This document shows, one piece after another, positions 1-8,601 of a stretch of 64,000 nucleotides of DNA. The translations under genes were made by a program, and so were the position numbers. This DNA is from Streptomyces sp. NBC_00344 (GTDB taxonomy: Bacteria; Actinomycetota; Actinomycetes; Streptomycetales; Streptomycetaceae). Numbering within the stretch: the stretch's first letter is position 1; each line of letters starts with the position of its first letter. A model generated the notes under the pieces. That model made no database searches, was not told where the DNA came from, and saw only the letters and a list, made by a program, of their open reading frames with translations. The stretch spans positions 620,001-684,000 of the forward strand of contig NZ_CP107996.1 in the NCBI RefSeq assembly GCF_036088315.1, written 5' to 3'.

Positions 1-1935
1 GTCGGCGGACGACGCGCCGGCAGACGCACCGAGCGCGAGGTCGGGGCCCCTCGCTCCGTCGCGGATCTCGAAGGCGTACAGCGAATAGCCGTAGGCGGGA
101 TCGGGAGTGACGCCCTGCATCCGGACATATCTGAAGGACGCTGCTTGCACAGCCAGTTCGTCCGTGCGTCCGCTCGCACCGGTACCTGCGGCACTGTCCT
201 CGGCCGGTACCGTGGCGCTGCCGTCGGCGGCCGTGTAGGTGCGGCTGCCGTCGAGGCCCGCGATGCCCGGCATGGTCAGATTGCGCACCTCCAGATGCCC
301 CTCCCCCGGGCCGGTCCCGGAGGTCGCGTAGACGACGGCTCCCGATGGAAGCGTGGTCAGGCCTGCGAACCCGGTGTCCAAGGTGAGCAGACTCGCGCTG
401 CCGTCGAACCCGTCCCGCACCGCGCTGTACGTCAAGGCGTTGCGGACCGTCACCTTCCCGCCGGTCGACGGCAGGAACATGGGGGTGTGCCCGCTGAGAG
501 CGAAGAGCCAGTCGTCGTGCGCGGGCTGCCAGGCGAATTTCACAAAACCCGGCTTGGTCACGGTGGCCGCCCAGGCGCCGGGCGACTGATGGGCCAGCAG
601 CCCGGGCCCGGAGGAGAAGTCCTGCGCGCCACCGGCCCGCTCGAACAGCTCACGCTCGCTCAGCGGGCGTACCGGGGAGCCGGTTCGGGCCCGCCATTCG
701 TGCAGCAGATAGCTGATGGCGATCTCGGCGCGGGCCTCGGGCTCGTACTTGGGCTCACCGGAGAACTTCGCCATCCGGCCGGCCGGCGGGTATGCCTGAT
801 AGGCCACCAGCCGCTCGGCGAGCGACACTTCGGCGCGCGCGGCCGCGCGGTCACCGACGACCTGGGCCAGGAAGGCGAGCGGGATGACGTCGCGGCCGTA
901 CAGATGCTCGCGGTCCTCGACCATGGGCATCAGCGGCTCGCCCGCGTCGCTCATGACGGTGAGCAGCGTGTCCCAGAGCGGGCCGGCGTTCGGCTGGGCG
1001 GTCAGCACCTCGGGCAGCGGCTGCCCGGCGGTGAGGAAGTGTGCGGCGTTGCGGCCCGAGGTACGCCACAGTTCGGCCTGGTAGTGGGGGCCGAACGACT
1101 CGTGGTTCTCGACGATGAAGGTGTCGTACAGGTTCTGTGCGGTGTTGTCGCTGACCGCGACGCCGTCCACCAGCGCCGGGTTGGCGAGGTCGGCTGCCGG
1201 CAGCCCCGTCTCGTTACGGCTCCAGCGGCCGAAGGCGTCACGCCAGCCGGCCCGGCGCGCGTCGTCGGGCGCCCAGGCGAGGCCGGGGGCGAGCGACTGG
1301 GCGTACACGCCCATCTCCTCGAGCTTGGTGTCGCCCCGGAAACCGCCGGTCTGCCCATGCGGAGTCCAGCCGCCCGAGTCCGGATCATCCGCGGTGCCGA
1401 GGCCGGTGGTGTACTGCGCCTGTTCCCGGGCGATGGTGTCGACGTTGCGGCGGGTGGCCTGGTCGAGACCGTCCCAGAGGAGCCGCGCGGCAAGGATGAA
1501 GTACGACTGGAACGTGGTGTCGAAGAAGAGCTTGCGACCCCACTCGGTACCTCCGGTGAGCCGGTTGGAGGCAGCGAAATGGGTGATCGTGGCCAGCGTC
1601 CGGGAACGCAGGGTCTCACGGTCGATTCCGGCCGAATCGGCGTCATAGCTGCCCCGGGTCAGCAGGACCGCATGGCCGAGGACGACGGCGAATCCGAAGT
1701 CCTTGACGGTGTAGTGGCCCTGTCCGGCGTCCCACTGCGTCTCCGACCAGCGGGTGTGGGCGAGCAGGACCCGGTGGTAGGTCGCGGCCACGTCGTCGGG
1801 CGCGGTGGTTCCGGCGGCGGGTGCCGCGAAGGACCTGCCTGCGCTCAGCGTGAGTGGTGCGGCGGTGAGCGCGGCCGAGATGCCGAGCAACTGGGCGAAA
1901 CGGCGTCGGCCGAGCTCGCGCGGATGGTGCGACAC
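1..1935 (-). CDS. Secreted Tat-exported protein with C-terminal F5/8-type (discoidin-like) region, 3' end missing
   Basis: Open from a GTG at 1935 to the window edge (645 codons), so the C-terminus is missing. The first 40 residues are a twin-arginine signal (RRRFAQLLG, then a hydrophobic stretch ending in SFAAPA). Residues of about 50-420 are rich in helices and aromatics with repeated Trp/Tyr/His motifs (NHESFGPHY, SYLLHEW), reminiscent of alpha/alpha-toroid glycosidases and polysaccharide lyases. The last 50 residues visible (SFRYVRMQGVTPDPAYGYS and onward) have the look of an F5/8 type C carbohydrate-binding module. The start has a good SD (GAAGGAG) and lies just downstream of a perfect LacI-type palindrome, which ties it to the neighbouring glycosidase and transporter. 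A role in extracellular polysaccharide breakdown is inferred; the catalytic family is not recognised. Confidence 0.8.
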   Translation of the reverse strand, partial: MSHHPRELGRRRFAQLLGISAALTAAPLTLSAGRSFAAPAAGTTAPDDVAATYHRVLLAHTRWSETQWDAGQGHYTVKDFGFAVVLGHAVLLTRGSYDADSAGIDRETLRSRTLATITHFAASNRLTGGTEWGRKLFFDTTFQSYFILAARLLWDGLDQATRRNVDTIAREQAQYTTGLGTADDPDSGGWTPHGQTGGFRGDTKLEEMGVYAQSLAPGLAWAPDDARRAGWRDAFGRWSRNETGLPAADLANPALVDGVAVSDNTAQNLYDTFIVENHESFGPHYQAELWRTSGRNAAHFLTAGQPLPEVLTAQPNAGPLWDTLLTVMSDAGEPLMPMVEDREHLYGRDVIPLAFLAQVVGDRAAARAEVSLAERLVAYQAYPPAGRMAKFSGEPKYEPEARAEIAISYLLHEWRARTGSPVRPLSERELFERAGGAQDFSSGPGLLAHQSPGAWAATVTKPGFVKFAWQPAHDDWLFALSGHTPMFLPSTGGKVTVRNALTYSAVRDGFDGSASLLTLDTGFAGLTTLPSGAVVYATSGTGPGEGHLEVRNLTMPGIAGLDGSRTYTAADGSATVPAEDSAAGTGASGRTDELAVQAASFRYVRMQGVTPDPAYGYSLYAFEIRDGARGPDLALGASAGASSAD

Positions 1936-1948
1936 GCCGGACTCCTTC

Positions 1949-1960
1949 GACAACGTTGTC
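1949..1960. promoter_or_regulatory. LacI-type operator GACAACGTTGTC
   Basis: Perfect 12-bp palindrome directly upstream of the SD of the minus-strand F5/8 protein. The AACGTT core recurs before the GH2 gene, before the sugar-binding protein gene and inside the GH76 gene. It is probably bound by the LacI protein encoded at 4800-5825; assignment is by proximity and repetition. Confidence 0.7.
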
Positions 1961-2016
1961 AGAACGCGATCATTGTTGGTTCCTGTGCGACGGGAGTCAA
2001 GAGTTCCGACCGGAAA

Positions 2017-2049
2017 GCCCCGGCCCACCCGAAGAGGGCGGGCCGGGGC
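2017..2049 (-). terminator. Hairpin terminator after the GH2 gene
   Basis: Two 14-nt GC-rich arms (2017-2030 and 2036-2049, one mismatch) around the loop GAAGA, just beyond the GH2 stop codon. No long T-run, as usual in Streptomyces. Confidence 0.6.
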
Positions 2050-2060
2050 CCTGCGGACGG

Positions 2061-4667
2061 TCAGGAGGCGGGGCATCCCGCCGGAACTGCTTGCGACGCG
2101 TCATGGATCAGCGCGTCCTGAGCGGCCTTCACCCGCTTCACATCGGGCTTGACGACCTTCCGGTCGTAGGTCATCAACCCGTTCAGCTCACCCTCCACAT
2201 CGGAGATCTGGGTGTAGACGGCACCATTGCTGCCCTGGCAGGCGAGCTTGTGCACCTCGTCCAGCTTGGCGAGGTAGTCGTCGGTGTACGTGGCCTGGTC
2301 GACCGCGATGTACGACTGCTGCACGGCCCAGGCGTGGCCGGGCACCGCCAGCCCCAGTCCGCCGTACTCACCGCTGACCAGAGCCCTTCTGCCGTCGGGT
2401 TGCGGCAGGGCCGGACTCGGATACCCGTGTTCGTCGATGATGTCGCCGGTACCGCCGTCGGCACCCAGGTTGATGCCGGACATGCTGTTGACGAGGCGTG
2501 TCGGGTCCCAGGACTTGGCCTGGTCGGCGATGCGCGCCATGTCGTACTGGCCCCATCCCTCGTTGAAGGTCACCCACATGACGACCGACGGATGGCTGCT
2601 GTGCTGGTCGATCATCTGCTTCATCTCGTGCTCGTACTCGGCGCGGGCGGCCGCGGACGGGTTCGTGCCGGCTTCCATGGCCGGCATGTCCTGCCAGACC
2701 ATCAGACCCAGTTTGTCCGCCCAGTAGAACCAGCGGTCGGGCTCCACCTTGATGTGCTTGCGGACGGAGTTGAAACCCATCTGCTTGTGCATCTTGAGGT
2801 CGTAGGCCAGAGCCTCGTCGGTGGGCGCGGTGTACAGGCCGTCCGGCCAGAAGCCCTGGTCGAGCGTGGCCATCATGAAGACGGGCTTGCCGTTGAGCAC
2901 CGTACGCGGGGTGCCGTCGACCTTCTCGACCGCGATCGACCGCATCCCGAAGTAGCTGCCCACCCGGTCCGATCCGACGCTTACCTTCAGCTGATAGAGG
3001 TGCGGATCATCCGGTGACCAGAGATGCGGATGCGGGACGGACACGGAGAGCGGGGAACCGGTACGGCCGGTGGCCCTACCCACCTCGCGCTTGCCGTCGT
3101 ACGCGGTCGCGGTCACCGGGACACCGTCCCGCACGCCCTGTACCTCGACCGCGGTCTTCTGCCCCGCGACATCGGGGGTGATCTTCAGCGCGCCGGCGTG
3201 GTCGGCCGCTACCGGTTCCATCCAGACGGTCTGCCAGATGCCGGAACTCGGGGTGTACCAGATGCCGCTCGGGTCCAGACGCTGCTTGCCCATCGGGGGG
3301 TTCTCGCCGCCCTTGGCATCGGTCGGGTCGTAGACACCGACGATCACCTCCTGGGTGCGGCCCGGCTTGAGAGCGTCGGTGATGTCGGCGCTGAACTTGT
3401 CGTAGCCGCCCTTGTGTTCCGCGACCTTCCTGCCGTTGACATACACCTCGGCCTGCCAGTCGACGGCGCCGAAATTGAGCTGCAGATGCTTGTCCTTGCC
3501 GACCTTCCAGTTCTTGGGAACGGTGAAGGTGCGGCGGTACCACATCCGGTCCTCGTGCCGCTCCACACCGGAGAGCTGAGACTCGACGGGATAGGGCACA
3601 AGGATCTTCTCGGCCAGTTGCCTGCCGACCGGAGGCTTCTCCCCCGCCTTGGCCGCGGCGAACTGCCAGCTGCCGTTGAGGTTCTGCCAGGCGTCGCGGG
3701 TCAGCTGCGGCCTCGGGTACTCGGGCAGCGCGTTGGAGGGGCCGACCTGGCCGGCCCACTTGGTGCTGAGCTCGTACTCGGAGTTGTTGGGACCGCTGGA
3801 CCAGAATGGCCCGACGGCCTTGCCGTCCTCGCCGTTGAGACCGCCCTTTCCGTCGTAGCGGATGTCGGCCAGTCCGGTGGCGCCACCGCCCTTCTTGCCG
3901 ACGACGGGTTCCTTGAGCGCGACGGTGAGGCTGCGGGCGTCCGCCGGGTCGGCCTTGATCGAACCGAGCGGCCAGGCCGCCCCGCCGATCACCGCTTGGA
4001 GATGGTCGCCGAGCGTGGCCGGCGGTGGCGCGACCTTCTGGGCGAAGTCGAGCTTGAGGCTGCGGCCGTTCTTCTGGACGGTGGCAGCGATGGCTCCGTC
4101 GTACGAGTAGCCGTCGGGCAGCCGGAAGGCCGACTGCGGAACCGGCTGCTCGGTACCTCCGGGCGGGGTCCACTTCAGGTGGAGATTCGATCCGCCCTCG
4201 TGTTCGAAGTACTCGACCTTGATGTCATAGGCCTGGCCCGCGTTCAGCTCGACCGGCTGGGAGGTCTGTTCCTTCTCCCAGTCGTCGACCCAGTGGTCGA
4301 TGACCGGTTTTCCGTCGATCCAGAGCCGGAAACCGTTGTCACCGATCATCGAGAACGTGTGGGCGCCGGACTTCTCGGGGACTATCTTTCCGGTCCACCG
4401 GATGCTGGCATCGTCCGCCTGACCGGTTGCGGATGTGAGTCGTGATTCGAGTGTGGGGAAGTCGATGTCCGGATCGAAGGCGGTGGCCTTGAGCTGGTCG
4501 AAGTCGAATGCGCCGGGGGCCGACTGGGTGTAGTAGTCGCCCTTGAGGCCATGGACTTCGACGGAGCCCGCCGGATCAGCCGCCGCGACGGCAGCGGGCA
4601 TTCCGGACAGTCCTGCGATACCGAGAGCGGCAGCGAGGAGTAGGGCCAGATTTCTTCTGATGCGCAC
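2061..4667 (-). CDS. Secreted PA14-domain glycoside hydrolase family 2 protein
   Basis: 868 residues from a GTG at 4667 with SD AAGGAGG; an upstream in-frame ATG at 4751 lacks an SD and would spoil the signal peptide (RIRRNLALLLAAALG, cleavage near AVAAAD). Order: signal peptide; PA14 module (about 40-180; WTGKIVPEKSGAHTF, WIDGKPVIDHW); GH2 sugar-binding domain (from PEYPRPQLTRDAWQNLNGSW); Ig-like domain; TIM barrel. The acid/base Glu (about 703, in FNEGWG) and nucleophile Glu (about 767, in SGEYGG) are both present. GH2 includes beta-galactosidases, beta-mannosidases, glucuronidases and, to my recollection, Streptomyces beta-galactofuranosidases. The adjacent galactofuranose-type transporter favours a galactosyl or galactofuranosyl substrate, which is inference. 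It is divergent from the LacI gene, with an AACGTT operator 48 bp upstream. Confidence 0.9.
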   Translation of the reverse strand: MRIRRNLALLLAAALGIAGLSGMPAAVAAADPAGSVEVHGLKGDYYTQSAPGAFDFDQLKATAFDPDIDFPTLESRLTSATGQADDASIRWTGKIVPEKSGAHTFSMIGDNGFRLWIDGKPVIDHWVDDWEKEQTSQPVELNAGQAYDIKVEYFEHEGGSNLHLKWTPPGGTEQPVPQSAFRLPDGYSYDGAIAATVQKNGRSLKLDFAQKVAPPPATLGDHLQAVIGGAAWPLGSIKADPADARSLTVALKEPVVGKKGGGATGLADIRYDGKGGLNGEDGKAVGPFWSSGPNNSEYELSTKWAGQVGPSNALPEYPRPQLTRDAWQNLNGSWQFAAAKAGEKPPVGRQLAEKILVPYPVESQLSGVERHEDRMWYRRTFTVPKNWKVGKDKHLQLNFGAVDWQAEVYVNGRKVAEHKGGYDKFSADITDALKPGRTQEVIVGVYDPTDAKGGENPPMGKQRLDPSGIWYTPSSGIWQTVWMEPVAADHAGALKITPDVAGQKTAVEVQGVRDGVPVTATAYDGKREVGRATGRTGSPLSVSVPHPHLWSPDDPHLYQLKVSVGSDRVGSYFGMRSIAVEKVDGTPRTVLNGKPVFMMATLDQGFWPDGLYTAPTDEALAYDLKMHKQMGFNSVRKHIKVEPDRWFYWADKLGLMVWQDMPAMEAGTNPSAAARAEYEHEMKQMIDQHSSHPSVVMWVTFNEGWGQYDMARIADQAKSWDPTRLVNSMSGINLGADGGTGDIIDEHGYPSPALPQPDGRRALVSGEYGGLGLAVPGHAWAVQQSYIAVDQATYTDDYLAKLDEVHKLACQGSNGAVYTQISDVEGELNGLMTYDRKVVKPDVKRVKAAQDALIHDASQAVPAGCPAS

Positions 4668-4714
4668 GGATCCTCCTTGGTGAGGAAGGGTGGCGGCTCG
4701 TTGCAACAGTCTGT

Positions 4715-4724
4715 ACAACGTTGG
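4715..4724. promoter_or_regulatory. LacI-type operator ACAACGTTGG
   Basis: CAACGTTG palindrome in the GH2/lacI divergent intergenic region. It shares its core with the sites at 1949, 5872 and 19780. The position suits repression of the GH2 gene and autoregulation of the repressor. Confidence 0.65.
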
Positions 4725-4799
4725 AAGGAAAGGCAGTTGGCATGACAGCACGACTCCTGTCCGCTGTCCAGGTGCAAGACCATTCGGAGGGGAGATTCA

Positions 4800-5825
4800 G
4801 TGGGGGTAAGCCTCAAGGATGTCGCCGAGCGCGCGGGCGTCTCCATCAAGACCGTCTCGAACGTCGTGAACAACTACCAGCACGTCACTCCAGGCATGCG
4901 GACCAGGGTCCAGCAGGCCATCGACGAACTCGGCTACGTACCCAACCTCACCGCCCGCCACCTGCGGAAAGGGCGGACCGGCATCCTCGCTCTCGCCGTC
5001 CCCGAGCTGGGCAACCCGTACTTCGCCGAACTCGCGGGTGCGGTCGTCGACGCGGCCGCCGAGCACGAGTACACCGTGCTGCTCGACCACACCCGCGGCG
5101 AACGCGAACAGGAGATTCTGGTCAGCCAGGGGTTCCGGGCCCGGGTCATCGACGGACTGATCCTCAGCCCGATCGAGCTGGAGGAGGACGATCTGCGCAG
5201 CCGCAGCCATGACGCGCCCCTGGTGCTGCTCGGCGAGCGTGAGTACGACCTGCCCTACGACCACATCGCGATCGACAACGTGGCCGCCTCACGAGCTGCC
5301 GTACGACATCTGATCGGACTGGGCCGCAGCCGGATCGCCTATCTCGGTGCGCGTACCGACCGCAGTAATCGCCCCGCCCACCTGCGCCTTCGCGGCTGGC
5401 GCGAGGAGCTGACCGCGGCCGGGCTCCCCGCCCCCGACGCTCTGGTGGCCCCCACCAGCGGCTGGGACCGCGGGGACGGGGCGGCGGCGATGGCCTGGCT
5501 GCTGGATTCGGGGCAGCGTCCCGACGCGGTGTTCGCCTACAACGACCTGGTCGCGATCGGCGCGATGCGGGTGCTCTCCGAGCGGGGTCTGCGAGTGCCC
5601 TGGGACGTGGCGGTAGTGGGTTTCGACGATATCGCCGAGGGCCGGTTCGGCGCTGTCACGCTGACCACGGTCTCGCCGGACAAACAGTCCATCGCCAGAC
5701 TCGCGGTCGAGTCCGTCATCAGCAGTCTGCAGGGCCCCGACCAGCGGCCGGACGCCGGCATCGGACGCGAACTGACCGCGGACTTCCGCCTGGTGGAACG
5801 GGAGAGCACTCTGGGGCGCAGGTGA
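4800..5825 (+). CDS. LacI-family transcriptional repressor
   Basis: 341 residues from a GTG preceded by GGAGGGGA. The N-terminal LacI HTH covers residues of about 3-50 (SLKDVAERAGVSIKTVSNVVN), with the hinge helix segment near YVPNLTARHLRKGRTG. The rest is a periplasmic-binding-protein-like sensor (PDAVFAYNDLVAIGAMR and VAVVGFDDIAEGRFG are typical late motifs). It sits between the divergent GH2 gene and the downstream transporter operon, both carrying AACGTT operators, so it is the likely local regulator. It should sense a sugar released or imported by these proteins; the ligand cannot be read from sequence. Confidence 0.95.
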   Translation: MGVSLKDVAERAGVSIKTVSNVVNNYQHVTPGMRTRVQQAIDELGYVPNLTARHLRKGRTGILALAVPELGNPYFAELAGAVVDAAAEHEYTVLLDHTRGEREQEILVSQGFRARVIDGLILSPIELEEDDLRSRSHDAPLVLLGEREYDLPYDHIAIDNVAASRAAVRHLIGLGRSRIAYLGARTDRSNRPAHLRLRGWREELTAAGLPAPDALVAPTSGWDRGDGAAAMAWLLDSGQRPDAVFAYNDLVAIGAMRVLSERGLRVPWDVAVVGFDDIAEGRFGAVTLTTVSPDKQSIARLAVESVISSLQGPDQRPDAGIGRELTADFRLVERESTLGRR

Positions 5826-5871
5826 CGTCCAGTCGGGCCATCCGCAGCGCGAAGGGTTTACAGGATCCTTC

Positions 5872-5881
5872 TAACGTTGTA
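5872..5881. promoter_or_regulatory. LacI-type operator TAACGTTGTA
   Basis: AACGTT-cored palindrome 85 bp upstream of the ATG of the sugar-binding protein gene. It matches the sites at 1949 and 4715 and probably controls the transporter operon. Confidence 0.65.
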
Positions 5882-5965
5882 AAAAGTGGCCCGGAACGCC
5901 GAGTTGACCGCATGAGCCACCTCCCGTGCGCCTACGCCACGGGCCTGTGCCGATCTGGGGACGCC

Positions 5966-7066
5966 ATGAACCCGACCACTCTCCTTCGACGTACGACCAC
6001 AAGAATGATTCTCGCCACCGGTCTCGCCGCAAGCCTCGCGCTCGTGTCGGGCTGCGCCAAGTCCGAGGACTCGGACTCGAAGGACAAGACCGCCGCATCC
6101 GACAGCGGAGATTCGGGCCAGGTCGTCGCCACCCCGACCGCGGGTGATGCGAAGAGCTGCACCATCGACCAGTTCGGCGGCAAGAAGCTCGACATCAAGG
6201 GCGCGACCATCGGCTTCTCGCAGTCCGAGAAAGAGGCCAACCCCTTCCGGATCGCCGAGACCGCCTCCATGAAGGCCGAGGCGAAGAAGCGCGGGCTGAA
6301 GCTGCTCACGGCCAACGCCCAGTCGCAGTTCTCCAAGCAGATCAGCGACGTGCAGGACCTGATCGCCAAGGGCGCGGACCTGCTGGTCATCGCACCGCTC
6401 AACTCCGACGGCTGGGGACCTGTGCTGCGTTCGGCAGGCGCCAAGCACATTCCCATCGTCACCGTCGACCGCAAGATCAACGCTGCGGCCTGCAAGGACT
6501 ACGTGAGCTTCATCGGCTCCGACTTCGTCCAGCAGGGCAAGCGGGCGGCCGACCAGATGATCGAGTCCACCGGCGGCAAGGGCAAGATCGCCATCCTGCT
6601 CGGATCCGCGGGGAACAACGTCACCACCGAACGCACCAAGGGCTTCAAGGACGAGCTCAAAGCGAAGGCACCCGGACTGAAGGTGGTCGTCGAGCAGACC
6701 GGGGACTTCGCCCGCGAGAAGGGCCAGCAGGTCACCGAACAGCTCATCCAGTCCAACCCGGACATCACCGGGCTCTACGCCGAGAACGACGAGATGGGCA
6801 TCGGCGCCGTCAACGCGCTGAAGGGCGCGGGCAAGAAGGCCGGCGCGGTCAAGATTGTCACGGTGGACGGAACCCGCAACGCCGTCCAGGAGATCGTGGA
6901 CGGCTGGATCAGCGGAGTCGTGGAGTCCAACCCGCGCTTCGGACCGCTCGCCTTCGAGACCCTCGACAACTTCACCAAGGGTCAGAAGGTCGCGCAGGAC
7001 ATCATCATCCAGGACACCCAGTACAACAAGGACAACGCCAAGACCGACATCGACAAGGCGTTCTGA
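5966..7066 (+). CDS. Sugar ABC transporter substrate-binding lipoprotein, YtfQ/RbsB class
   Basis: 366 residues from the ATG at 5966; earlier in-frame codons run through the operator region and lack a signal peptide. Lipoprotein signal with lipobox LALVSGC (Cys about 30), then a short acidic linker. The mature part is a type I periplasmic binding fold. The run KGATIGFSQSEKEANPF, an APLNSDGWGPVLRSA segment, IPIVTVDR, and TGDFAREKGQQV resemble Escherichia coli YtfQ, the galactofuranose-binding protein, more than RbsB. First gene of a four-gene operon with a CUT2-type ATPase and two distinct permeases, the same composition as YtfQ-YtfR-YtfT-YjfF. Ligand is inferred, not shown; other pentoses or hexoses remain possible. 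Confidence 0.92.
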   Translation: MNPTTLLRRTTTRMILATGLAASLALVSGCAKSEDSDSKDKTAASDSGDSGQVVATPTAGDAKSCTIDQFGGKKLDIKGATIGFSQSEKEANPFRIAETASMKAEAKKRGLKLLTANAQSQFSKQISDVQDLIAKGADLLVIAPLNSDGWGPVLRSAGAKHIPIVTVDRKINAAACKDYVSFIGSDFVQQGKRAADQMIESTGGKGKIAILLGSAGNNVTTERTKGFKDELKAKAPGLKVVVEQTGDFAREKGQQVTEQLIQSNPDITGLYAENDEMGIGAVNALKGAGKKAGAVKIVTVDGTRNAVQEIVDGWISGVVESNPRFGPLAFETLDNFTKGQKVAQDIIIQDTQYNKDNAKTDIDKAF

Positions 7067-7068
7067 CG

Positions 7069-8601
7069 ATGGGGGCGCCCGAACCGCCGGTGCTGTCCGT
7101 CACCGGTCTGACCAAGATATTCCCGGGTGCCCGAGCGCTCGACGGAGTGGACCTCGCTGTGCACGCAGGCGAGGTCCACGCCCTGATCGGTGAGAACGGC
7201 GCCGGGAAGTCCACCCTGATCAAGGTGTTGACCGGCGTCTACCAGGCGGACGAAGGAGAGTTGATCTACCGTCAGGATCCGGTCTCCTTCGCCACCCCGC
7301 TGGCCGCACAGCATGCCGGTATCTCCACCATCTATCAGGAGGTGAACCTGGTTCCGCTGATGAGCGTGGCCCGCAATCTCTTCCTGGGCCGTGAACCCCG
7401 CAACCGCATCGGCCTCATCGACTTCAGGCGGATGCACCGCGAGGCCGACGAAGCGCTCCGCTCCCTCGGCGTACGCGTCGACGTGCGGCGCCCGCTGCGC
7501 TCGCTCGGCATCGGCACCCAGCAGATGGTGGCGCTCGCCCGGGCGGTCTCGGTGGACGCCCGGGTGGTCATCATGGACGAGCCGACGTCCTCCCTCGAAC
7601 CACGCGAAGTGAGCACGCTGTTCGGCGTGATCCGGATGCTGCGTGAGCGCGGTATCGCGGTGATCTATGTCAGCCACCGGCTGGAGGAGCTCTACGAGGT
7701 CTGCGACACGGTCACCGTGCTGCGGGACGGCAAGGTCGTGCACACGGGGCGGATCGCGGAGCTCGAACGGCTGCGTCTGGTCTCGATGATGCTCGGCCGC
7801 GAGATGGGCGAGGTGCGCAGCGAAGGCCTCACCAAGTTCACCGGCAGCCATGAGGCCGCGGGTGAACCGGTTCTCACGGCACACAAGCTGTCGATCCGTC
7901 ACACGCTGGACTCGGTGTCTCTCTCCATCAGGCCCGGCGAGGTGGTAGGACTCGGCGGTCTGCTCGGTTCGGGCCGCAGCGAGACCGCCAAGGCCATCGC
8001 CGGAGCGATGCCGCCCGACTCGGGAGATGTGCTCGTCGCCGGCGCCACGGTCCGCACCGGATCGACGCCGGCCGCCATCAGAGCCGGCATCAGTCTGCTG
8101 CCCGAGGACCGGAAGGCGGAGGGCATCGTGCCGGGCCTCTCGGTGCGGGAGAACATCGCCCTCGCCGCGCTGCCCGGCCTCTCGCGCTTCGGACTGGTCG
8201 ACGAGAAGCGCATCGACCGCATCGTGGAGACCTTCATGACCCGTCTCCGGATCAAGGCCTCGGGCCCGCACCAGAAGGTAGGCGAACTCTCCGGAGGCAA
8301 CCAGCAGAAGGTGCTGCTCGCCCGCTGGCTCGCCATGCAGCCCAAGGTGCTGCTGCTGGACGAGCCGACCCGGGGCATCGACGTCGGCGCCAAGGCCGAG
8401 GTCCAGAAACTGATCGACGAACTCGCCGACGACGGGCTCGGCGTCCTGCTGATCTCCTCCGACATGGAGGAACTGATCGAGGGCTCCGACCGGGTCGTCG
8501 TCCTGAGGGACGGCGCCGTCGTCGCGGAGCTCGCCGGCGACGACGTCACCGGCGAGCAGTTGTTGCACGCGATCGCCGCGAAGGGCGGGGACCATGACTG
8601 A
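7069..8601 (+). CDS. CUT2-type sugar ABC transporter ATP-binding protein (two NBDs)
   Basis: 510 residues, the normal length for RbsA/YtfR-like double ATPases. NBD1: Walker A GENGAGKST at 41-49, Walker B ending VVIMDEPTSSLEP, with a weak signature (SLGIGTQQMVALARA). NBD2: degenerate Walker A (LLGSGRSETAKAI) but intact signature LSGGNQQKV and Walker B VLLLDEPTRGID. A degenerate second P-loop is normal in this family. It begins 2 nt after the binding-protein stop and has no SD of its own, so it is probably translationally coupled; it overlaps the next gene by 8 nt. It energises uptake of the sugar bound by the preceding lipoprotein. Confidence 0.96.
   Translation: MGAPEPPVLSVTGLTKIFPGARALDGVDLAVHAGEVHALIGENGAGKSTLIKVLTGVYQADEGELIYRQDPVSFATPLAAQHAGISTIYQEVNLVPLMSVARNLFLGREPRNRIGLIDFRRMHREADEALRSLGVRVDVRRPLRSLGIGTQQMVALARAVSVDARVVIMDEPTSSLEPREVSTLFGVIRMLRERGIAVIYVSHRLEELYEVCDTVTVLRDGKVVHTGRIAELERLRLVSMMLGREMGEVRSEGLTKFTGSHEAAGEPVLTAHKLSIRHTLDSVSLSIRPGEVVGLGGLLGSGRSETAKAIAGAMPPDSGDVLVAGATVRTGSTPAAIRAGISLLPEDRKAEGIVPGLSVRENIALAALPGLSRFGLVDEKRIDRIVETFMTRLRIKASGPHQKVGELSGGNQQKVLLARWLAMQPKVLLLDEPTRGIDVGAKAEVQKLIDELADDGLGVLLISSDMEELIEGSDRVVVLRDGAVVAELAGDDVTGEQLLHAIAAKGGDHD

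Noticed and set aside
145..2121. 658-codon plus-strand frame
   Set aside because: Antisense of the Tat-exported F5/8 protein gene; Arg/Gly/Val-rich composition, no SD.
3024..4445. 473-codon plus-strand frame opposite GH2
   Set aside because: Shadow frame of a recognisable GH2 gene.
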